From: Tubulanus polymorphus
Taxonomy: Eukaryota; Nemertea; Palaeonemertea; Tubulaniformes; Tubulanidae
Assembly (NCBI RefSeq): GCF_964204645.1
Contig: NC_134027.1
Span: 4,452,485 to 4,516,484 of the forward strand
Direction: 5' to 3'
Length of the DNA stretch: 64,000 nucleotides
Shown: piece after piece, positions 56,101 to 64,000 of the stretch
Layout: every line of letters begins with the position of its first letter
Numbering within the stretch: position 1 is the first letter of the stretch
The notes under the pieces: generated by a model
Told to the model about the DNA's origin: nothing
The model's database searches: none
The model's input: only the letters and a program-made list of their open reading frames with translations
Program-made: the position numbers and the translations under genes

Positions 56101-59100
56101 TTTGTGTTTTAAGTGTACATTCAAATAGACATCCTACTCTAGCTCGTTGTTCAGCATCATACTCCTGCTGGTAGTTTAATATAGATTGCCAAAGCTGCAA
56201 TAAAGTCATTATGAAAGAAAATCAGCCGCAAGAAAAACATTGGGGTAGTTTTATGAGGTGTTTTGAGAAAAACGCAGTTGGGAACTACTGGACTATAAAG
56301 AATACCCTAACAGCAACTAAATATGCATATAAATATATCAATACATCAGGAGTCGCCATTACATATAAGATGAGGTAAGCTACCATTAAACCAAATACCG
56401 GGTAAGAAACAATCTTACCCCAGTATGCACCATAAGGATATGATTGGATAAATAATATGTACCCATGCAGTGTTGATTTTATCAAATACATAATTCAATA
56501 AAATTCCACTTGTTTTACTGATGAATCTTGCAGGAGATTGCATGTCGATTGGGAGGCACAAAAGAATATATCGGAAATTCCTGCTTCTCAAATCCGATCA
56601 ATGCAGTTCATATACCGGTAGGAAAATACTCTTAACATCTAATAAACTAAATTAGATATCTACAAGACAACAATGAAATTAACTTTGATAATAGAAACGA
56701 AAGATGAGAAACGAAGAAAACTGATCTAGTAGTTCTATTTAGACCGACAAACATTCATCCGTACATGCAGTAAGATACTCTTACCCGCTTGTGGTCCTCC
56801 AGTTCTTTCTTGCTCATAGCTTTTAGGTCAACCTTTAAACATGGGGGATTCAAAGAGGCAACAAATGTTATAGCGATGCGGTAAGCGAAGATGTGAAGAG
56901 TAGTATGCTGGGGTCAAGAGAATATTCCTAGTTCTATCTACGGATAGATAATGGATAATTGTTTAATGTCTGATCCAATACGATGGAAGCTGTGTCTATG
57001 GTAAGTTTTCTTGCAAAACTTTTTTTGCTTCTACTAGCATTCAAATTATGATCATGCAGTTGCCACTAAAAAGCAGAGAGCAGGTTCATTCTTTACTAAC
57101 TGCAATATTATATGAGGGAAAGTTGTATCGATCTCAGCAGACCAGTGGGAATTGATCCATGCTAGTCTTAAAATTGAAGCGGATCCAAACTTATGAATAC
57201 TGGTAGTTGAATGCTATTATCTGGTAAGACTTTTCTTCAGCTCACCTTTTCACCATAATCAATATCAGCAGTCATCATGTCCTTCAAGGTCTGTAGAACT
57301 TTGATACATAGTTTCTCTTCTTTCTCTTCTAAAAGTCTCTCCGTATGTTTGATTAATCTAAACAATCAAATTACACATTAACTTTTTGATATGCACAGTT
57401 TCGACATCATTTGTCATCAATCTCCACCAGACTATACCTTGATATAAATCCACCACTTTCACATTTTCGCCTGGCTTCAGTTCCAACAGGGAATAGTAAC
57501 TCTGGTCTGTGCAACACATCAACCAGAACTGATAGTTCTGCTTGCACCAATGGTCTCAACTGATCTTCGAGCAATGACACAATATCCTAAAATTTCAAAA
57601 TAGACATGTGAGAATATGATCAAATTACCGGTAATCAAGACAATTAATCAGTATCACTTTATACCTGAAGACCTTCGATGATACTTCTATAATCACGAGA
57701 AATGACCATCAGTGAGTCTTTACGATTACGTCCAGCACTGAGCCAATGACGTGTGTGTTTCATCACGATTTGTGATTTTGAGAATAAAGTATTCACTTGA
57801 CTGTCGAGATCTACTGGAATCGCGATTCCTCGGCTTTTAGCTGCAAAAATTGAAAATTGAAGATACTGAATCGAGCTTTTTATGATCGCTAACCAAACAC
57901 TCAGGCTCTGTAGTTGCGCATACCAATATCCGAGAGGGTCTTTATACAAGTTTCGACGTGGAATTTTTGTTGTCCCGTCAGCCATGGACAATGTGACACT
58001 CGGAATGCACCCTGGAGTAATCTAACAAACACTGGCTGTCGTGTCTATAAATAAGATCATATACTTTCATATCACTTTCTCCGTTAAAGAACACGACACG
58101 AGGATGAATAATAATACTTACTGTCACTGTAGTACTTTGATCAGAGAACGGCGAGTTGAAGAACGTAGTGATTATATTCATAACAGTACAAGTAACATGA
58201 TTCTCCAGTACAACATCAGCGTGTTTACGATCATGTGTCGCATTACAAACCTACAAACAAATAAACAGTATACCATACAACAGTGAATTGAGACAAAAAG
58301 CGAGATTAAACAGACACTCTAAGACTTACTGTAGCCATATCGACCATGAAATTTTCAAAAAGAGTCCACATATGTTGGCTTGTATAGATCTCTTTCATTT
58401 CTACTTCAGTGTCAACGTAACAATGATTCAAGAAGTTGATGTACGCATTCTTCACCTGATGAAAAGAAACAATGATTATGTTAGAATAAACTTTTATATC
58501 ATCAACTGTGGGTTTCCCTGATAATATATCAGTTTGCCAGTCATGAAACGAAGGCTTCATCACAGAGATGTACGTAAAAACAAAGAAGGATGCAAGCAAA
58601 GTCAAGAAGGGAAAACTGAAGTGAGAACATACCTCGGGTAAACAATCTGGATGGGTGACAACTCCGACAATATCATCAAGTGGAAGCAAACTATGACATT
58701 TTATTTCTGTATATACATTTTTCCCCTCGGTACAACAGGCTAACAACTGTACGAGATTAATGTGATACATCAACGGGCTGCTTTCATCCATTCGATGTCG
58801 TTCCGACTGCATCAACTCAACCAGATTGTGAAATGAGCTTTTATCATTGTAAAACAACAAGACATCTTCACCGACATTAACGAGCTGAAAATTATTCGTA
58901 TCAATGATTAAAATTCAATCGAGTTTGTCTTCATTTTATCGAAGACCATTGTTATCCGAACAGATATACCTCAGCCATGACCATATCCTGGCATTTTCTA
59001 ATATATTGTCCCTCAGATTTGACAATTGTTTGCAGGAAACGTAGGTACTGTACATGTCGACCATGTGTCTCGATACAATGCACAAAATGTTGTATGACCT

Positions 59101-62100
59101 TTTCAGTGACTTCATTACATAGCGGTATATTATCTTGGAAGATAGCTCGTACTGTTTGAGCTTCCAGTAGCTAGAAAATAAAAAAGAAAATCTAAAATTA
59201 CAACCTACCCTAGGTTGACATTTTCAGTAAGTTTTTCGATTCTTATTCTTGTGAGTAGAAAATGAGAAGCTAAAGCATTGAACAAGAAAAAGGAATTTGT
59301 AAGCCTTAAGGTCGAAACTTGATTTTAGCTGTCCAACCGAGTGTGTAAACAAATGTTTCTTGGAAAATCTTAGCTAATGTGATGTGCAATTCCATATCCG
59401 AGGTTTAAGCGAAGGTTAGAAAATTATCCGAACAACTCATTCCAAATGATGTTAAAAACAACATATTATCTATAATCGACCATTCAATTGATTAATATCG
59501 ATCAATGAAAAATAGAAATTCTAAAAGATTAGAAAACAGGTAGAATTTGGTTAATAGGTAAAGTGAATTAGAGGAATTGTATACAGGGAACCCAAGCATA
59601 ACTACTTACACTAAACAAAGTATAGTCTTTCCCTGTCAACTAGATACAGATACAAAGAATTATAGATACGTAAATCGAGGCATGCAACATATATAAGTGA
59701 ATTTGCTATTTAGAAAGTTTCCATGTTAAGAAATTCGCTTCTCATAAAGATAAGATTTGGAGTCTTGAGTACAGCATGCGTAAACCCATAAATAGATCCA
59801 TGGCTTTGTTAATACTATACATAGGAAGTCTCAAATAGTTGATATACATGTTTCACCGTTTTCAGGGTTTCCCTTATCCCTAATACCACCTAATATAGTA
59901 CATTAAAGTTTCTATCACTTACAATAAACAGTACTTGGCATGTGGGCTGATTATACATTCACAACATTAGATAATATTTACAGTTCAGTTTCATAATCAT
60001 TCAATTACATCGTTTAAACACCTGGAAATTTTTTTGAAATATCTATTTCATCTAAAATTGTCTACGGCCATCTTTGAAGAGTACAGCACAAAACACAGAA
60101 TTTGCGTCAACGTCAGAATATTTACTTACCCCGGGAGTAAGGAACAGGTCGAGATTCTTGTGGAGAAGTGCCTGGTTGCTATGGTTGCCCAAACAGAAAC
60201 ACTGAAGAAATTCGTGAGCTAAACGCATCACTTCATGCATTCGAGTATCAGTAGCCTACAATTCAACGATAAGTATATTTTTCAAGTTCCAAGAAACAGG
60301 AGCTCGTACTTTAATCAGTTTTTCAAATAATTTCAAACATTTCTTACCTTTTCATATGGAATTTGCAGCAATTCTAGAACAACACAATGCGCACCCATGT
60401 TTCTCAACAATCTCTGCTCATGCTTCTTAGGTTTTTTACAATTTCCAGCATCTTGTACGCAAAGTTTTGTTAACCTTATCAGAATCTGTTGGTTTATATG
60501 ATTAGAACTTCTCAATCAAGGCAATTAATGCATCCTCAAATTTCAGCGTAAGAAAAGCAAGTTGCGACATACCTCTTTGATGGTTTTATAATTTCTTGAA
60601 GCAGTTGGCTCAATAGCCGGTCCAATATCAAGATCAATAGCAGAACCTTGATCAATAGAATCAGGAAAACCCTGCAATACAACAAAATTACATCATAACA
60701 CTGACTGAAAAAAGAATGGATATTCGATGTTGGACAGAGCTGACAGATACTAACGGGAGTTGGTTTTTTCTTTCCATCCTTTTTCTTATCTCCTTTCTCT
60801 TTATCCTGAAATACAAAAAAGTTCCAATCGATTATAAACGTTTTATCTATAAACCCACATGCGATGCATATACCAGCGAAAGACCGACCTTATCATCAGA
60901 TTTCCCCTCTTTTTTCTTTTTCTTGCTGCCACCACCGCCTTCTGCTCCAGATTTACTCTTGAATACCCATAATTCTGATTTCTCCACAAGCAGACGTAGG
61001 TCATCGAGATCTGTTTTGATTTGTTTATAGTTCTCTACATCGCTCGACGATACTAACAGTTGAACCTAATCGCAAAAAGCAAACTATTCCGTAAAATCCC
61101 TGTTGGATAGTTTCATGAAAAACTACATAGATCACACTACTGATCTGACCCCAGCTACCAATTGCTTTGTTACAACCTTACAAGTATGTAGTGTGTTTAT
61201 CCCAGGATAGTTTCATGAAAAAGTACAATTCTGTACACCACAAACCTGTTTAAATGCCTGCAAAACCTCTTGTCGTTGACTGAAGTGACGAAACAACAAT
61301 TGTAAGGCACCAGATACGAGAGCTGGGTAATTGTGCATGACAAGATTCAATAATACACGCAGGAACATTCGTCCCCCTTGTCCGTCTAAATCTAACTCCT
61401 GACTGTCCAGACTACTGTTAAAACACAGCAACATTATCCATCAATATCAACACTAAATGCAGCAATGATTCGCGAAGATGACATGTTTAAACAATACGTA
61501 CTGGCCGCCAAATATTTCTTCAGCTTGAATTCCAATACTCTCTAAATCCAATCCAACTGAAACAAACAAACACATCACCATGATTCATGACCGTATAGAT
61601 AGTTTCAGCTTATGAGGGGCAGAGGATTTTTTCTAAAATTTTGCGAAGAATTTCATTGAAATAAGTAAGAAAATCTTAAGCATAAGACTCTTAACCAGAA
61701 AGAGAAGATATTTTCAGTGAAATTGAATTATGCAAAATGTGCACTTTTCCAGCAGCATGCACGACTGCAGTGAATGTGTTTTACATGCACTGCAAGTGAA
61801 ATAATCCCTAAACCTTCCTTCATATACTCTGGTTTTCCTTATCATAAGGGTAAATATATTATTCATCACAATGTAAGGCATAATGAGATAACTATAATAA
61901 GTATACATCAGTAGCTTATTGGAGGGTAAACAACAGATAACTATTTCTAATCAAGTTATTCACTAAAGGCAAACACCATTTCATTCTATGATACATGTCT
62001 TTTTCCAATGAAACTTCTGGGGTTTTTATCAAACATTTGATAAGAATGATATGATATTTCATAATCAGAACTAAAAATTAAGAAATAATTGATGAATGAA

Positions 62101-63779
62101 ATGAGAAATTGTGAGATTGATTTGAAATGATTCTTATATTAAGATGATTAACTAGGAATATTAATTATGGAGTATTGATCAATTTGGAACTAGGAGTAAT
62201 GAATTACCTAAGACTACATGTTCTACAAGATTTAGGAACTAAGCTAATGACTAATTAGAAACTCATGCTTAAAATAATAAAGGCTCCAGTTGTTCAGTCA
62301 TGGATCAAGGCAATACATGACTGAACATGGAAAGTGATTTCGGCAGTGAAAAACTAATAAAATGACATCAATATATTGAACTGAAAATGTACAAGTAATC
62401 TTATTGGATAGAATCATGGGCATTTCTTATATGAATACAGTCTACATTTACACAGTCAGCTATGTCCATATCAGCTTTGTGCCAGTAAATTGCTTGTATC
62501 TTCACAAGATATACCGTAGCATACCCGGTACATGCGTAAATGTAGGCTAACAACTTAATTCACAAAACGTCAGCGTATAAACAAGCAGATGAGAAAACGA
62601 CACTAAAAACCTGGTTCGAGCTGATTAGAATTGTCACTAATCATCTGTTTAAATGGTGATAATATACTGCAGATTCTATAGTCCAAACGCACATTATGGA
62701 TGAACTGTAAAACGGAGCATTAGCATCAGATATTCAGAGCAAAATTCATCACAAAGATTCACATTAAACTACCGATCTTTTTCTGATACAGCCATATCAA
62801 ACATACGAAATAGCTCTGATGATCGCGGCAAAATGATGGCAAAAATGTATTGACAAACGAAATGTTTAGCATTTCAAAAGCAACTAAATTCTGGTCAGAA
62901 CTATTTCTAGGCTATATGCTATAAGATATGTATGTTCCGCAGTATCTCTATTTTCAGGAGTTCAATGCGTTTATGCAATAAATGATTTCTTGTTAATGAA
63001 GCGGTACGCAGACATGAATATATTTTGAAAACAAGTTGGTCCATGGTGGCTTTCATCAAATAAAAACATAGCTCGATACCTCATAATACAAAAAGAAACC
63101 ATTGAATGCATAGAATAATGTTCAACAATTTTGAAACTAATGGAATATAAAGAATAAATAAATCAAGTGAAAAAATGGCGAATATCAAAAAGTGAAAGCA
63201 TTCCATGAATCTCAAAAATGTGAGTAAAAGCTATCGAAGTGTAAAATGCAAACTGCAAATTAGACTCCGATATCATCAGATTCAATAGAATTTTTACCAT
63301 TGGCAGACTTTGCAACATTATTCTCATCAAACTCTTTCTTAAATATCGACAGTAGACACGTTATACGGAAATCCAGTCGTACGTTAAGGATGAACTGAAA
63401 TTCGCATTCAAACAACAAAACAAACGACATGGTCATCAATGTATTATCATTATCAACAATAGTTTCCATCTCATGATATCAACTTTCACATCTTAGTCTG
63501 ATTCGAGTCAGACAGAAAATCATTTCTATCCTCGAGAAGTTATAATTCAAGCTTATCTTCGACTTACCTGCAAAATCTCGATGATTTTCAGTTTGGTGTC
63601 CATAACTAACACATCCTCAGGATCAGCTTTTTTTACCGGTTGTCCCGGAGCGCGGTTATCTGTTTTTGTGGGTGTAACTGCAGTTGGCGTTGTGCGGCCA
63701 TTTTGCCCTCCACTACCGAGTACCATATTTGTCATCACAGCTCCCATTCCACCAATCGACTTCAATACGCCTGATTTTG
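50199..63779 (-). CDS. ITPR: Inositol 1,4,5-trisphosphate receptor, C-terminal two thirds (partial; 5' end beyond window)
   Basis: This is the ER calcium-release channel gated by IP3. Exons: 63568-63779, 63298-63394 or 62611-62704, 61502-61556, 61246-61414, 60889-61065, 60755-60805, 60573-60671, 60348-60485, 60130-60255, 58970-59170, 58633-58884, 58330-58455, 58122-58250, 57924-58044, 57665-57840, 57438-57586, 57246-57357, 56785-56832, 55598-55768, 55378-55509, 55117-55296, 54645-54910, 54256-54567, 53938-54171, 53745-53840, 53471-53663, 53267-53389, 52842-53014, 52587-52751, 52312-52492, 52070-52228, 51832-51986, 51582-51747, 51337-51497, 51102-51263, 50199-50258; about 1,840 codons. Landmarks: [73 protein letters not shown] (RIH-associated), six membrane segments, the GGGIGDVLR filter (51851-51877), [15 protein letters not shown], the [14 protein letters not shown] zinc motif, and [12 protein letters not shown]-terminal IP3-binding exons lie past 64000. 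One exon junction (55117/54910) is out of phase. Confidence 0.97.
50259..51101 (-). other. Last ITPR intron
   Basis: This 843-nt intron separates the coiled-coil exon from the final 20-codon exon ([19 protein letters not shown], stop at 50199-50201). No coding segment was recognised. Confidence 0.8.
52070..52228 (-). CDS. ITPR: ITPR exon encoding an Ala/Gly-rich luminal loop
   Basis: This 53-codon exon lies between transmembrane segment 5 and the pore loop, so it faces the ER lumen. Its first half is almost only Ala, Gly, Ser and Val (for example [20 protein letters not shown]). It then has a cysteine pair and an NCT glycosylation sequon. The vertebrate loop at this place is acidic and of a different composition. 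The phase (1/1) and splice sites are good, so it is likely a real, lineage-diverged exon. Confidence 0.85.
55769..56784 (-). other. ITPR intron with a candidate internal exon
   Basis: This 1.0-kb intron separates the exon ending LEDHKR (56785) from the exon starting GEALRQ (55768). It corresponds to the mammalian SII splice region. The only exon-like segment found is 56138-56194. Confidence 0.7.
56138..56194 (-). CDS. Candidate 57-nt phase-neutral alternative exon of ITPR
   Basis: A TTTATTGCAG acceptor and a GTAGGA donor bound 57 nt encoding [19 protein letters not shown] in phase 0. It could be inserted between LEDHKR and GEALRQ without changing frame. The reading frame stays open past the donor for 41 more codons, so an extended or terminal form is also conceivable. 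No vertebrate counterpart sequence is recognised; only the position matches the SII insert. Confidence 0.4.
56833..57245 (-). other. ITPR intron
   Basis: This 413-nt intron lies between the exon ending DIDYGEK (57246) and the short exon [16 protein letters not shown] (56785-56832). Nothing else was recognised in it. Confidence 0.75.
59171..60129 (-). other. ITPR intron
   Basis: This 959-nt intron separates LFLTPG (60130) from LLEAQTV (59170), the junction expected from vertebrate IP3 receptors (NPGILEAVT). No additional exon was seen. Confidence 0.8.
61557..62610 (-). other. ITPR intron downstream of the exon pair, with a 12-bp hairpin
   Basis: This intron of about 1.05 kb joins the 62611-62704 exon to 61556. 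A perfect 12-bp inverted repeat (TGTTCAGTCATG 62291-62302; CATGACTGAACA 62316-62327) with a 13-nt loop lies inside. Its role is unknown. Confidence 0.7.
62611..62704 (-). CDS. ITPR: ITPR alternative exon B (mutually exclusive candidate)
   Basis: The 94-nt exon reads [19 protein letters not shown] and onward, begins in phase 0 and ends in phase 1. It has a TTTTACAG acceptor and a weaker GTTTTT donor. It encodes the same protein segment as 63298-63394. Using both exons together would break the frame (94 nt, phase change +1), so only one can be included. Confidence 0.8.
63298..63394 (-). CDS. ITPR: ITPR alternative exon A (mutually exclusive candidate)
   Basis: The 97-nt exon reads [20 protein letters not shown] and onward, starts in phase 0 after ...IIEILQ (63568) and ends in phase 1 at a GTAAAA donor. 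It is the version closer to vertebrate IP3 receptors ([15 protein letters not shown]). Its frame continues past the donor to a stop, which is not expected to be used. Confidence 0.85.
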
Positions 63780-64000
63780 CTACATGAAAAGAAAATATGA
63801 TGGAAAATCAGGACAGGTCAGAAATACTATCAGAGATACGTATGCTACACATGCAGCTACTAGATTCTTCATACTGCCAACTTTATTCTTCATTCCTACT
63901 TCTAGACTTTGCTAGATCGAAACATTTCAACTTCATTAAAGAAGAAAAACATTGATAAAAGGCTAAACTAACAAACAAAAAGCCAGCAGAAAATCGAAAA
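63780..64000 (-). other. ITPR intron reaching the window edge
   Basis: The exon starting at 63779 needs one base from an upstream exon (phase 1), so the gene continues beyond 64000. No exon was recognised in these 221 nt. Confidence 0.7.

Noticed and set aside
56021-56209. 62-codon minus-strand frame treated as a full constitutive ITPR exon
   Set aside because: It ends in a stop and has no counterpart between LEDHKR and GEALRQ in known IP3 receptors; only the 57-nt spliced version is kept, as an alternative candidate.
57659-57991. A 110-codon minus-strand open frame starting [14 protein letters not shown]
   Set aside because: Its first half is out of frame with the conserved exon [16 protein letters not shown] (57924-58044) and runs through an 83-nt intron that happens to lack stops; only the second half is the true ITPR exon.
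60716-61030. 104-codon plus-strand ORF
   Set aside because: It is antisense to two lysine-rich ITPR exons; its apparent hydrophobic protein is a reverse-complement artefact.

Overview
This is a eukaryotic, AT-rich stretch of an animal genome. It holds five spliced, conserved metazoan genes separated by repeat-bearing DNA. Exon-exon phases, GT/AG boundaries and protein families identify it as metazoan. The many 75-100 nt introns, tRNA-like SINE pieces and pogo and fold-back elements fit a marine invertebrate, perhaps a lophotrochozoan, but nothing here fixes the phylum. No prokaryotic, CRISPR or viral gene was seen.

Layout. 1-10,388: no exon recognised; it probably lies inside or beyond the 3' part of the CBFB gene. 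10,389-12,646 (-): the first three coding exons of core-binding factor beta; the last exons were not found. 12,647-17,700: intergenic, with hairpins and a 356-bp inverted-repeat element just after it. 17,901-30,006 (+): a complete PHAF1 (C16orf70/UPF0183) gene of 14 constitutive coding exons plus one in-frame 27-nt candidate cassette, behind an NRF1/CCAAT/YY1-like promoter. A 68-codon ORF with a strong start context follows at 30,122. 30.4-39.6 kb: gene-free, with SINE-like pieces and a 1.18-kb pogo-type element bounded by TA. 39,666-44,936 (-): a complete eight-exon G-protein alpha-i gene (354 aa). 45,506-47,112 (-): a complete five-exon testis-specific serine kinase (TSSK) gene. 50,199 to beyond 63,779 (-): the C-terminal two thirds of an IP3 receptor (36 coding exons in the window, one of them present in two alternative versions), with its 5' part off the right edge.

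What stands out. The IP3-receptor gene carries two homologous, same-phase copies of one exon (63,298-63,394 and 62,611-62,704), which looks like a mutually exclusive pair. It also has a phase-neutral 57-nt candidate exon at the position of the mammalian SII insert, and a one-base phase break in a linker exon. CBFB and PHAF1 lie side by side as they do in human 16q22.1, here divergently oriented. Gi alpha and the IP3 receptor both belong to GPCR signalling (Gi to cAMP, IP3R to calcium release) and TSSK is a sperm kinase; their adjacency is positional and no operon is implied.

All exon models were built by eye from splice consensus, phase and family similarity, without transcripts or database searches.
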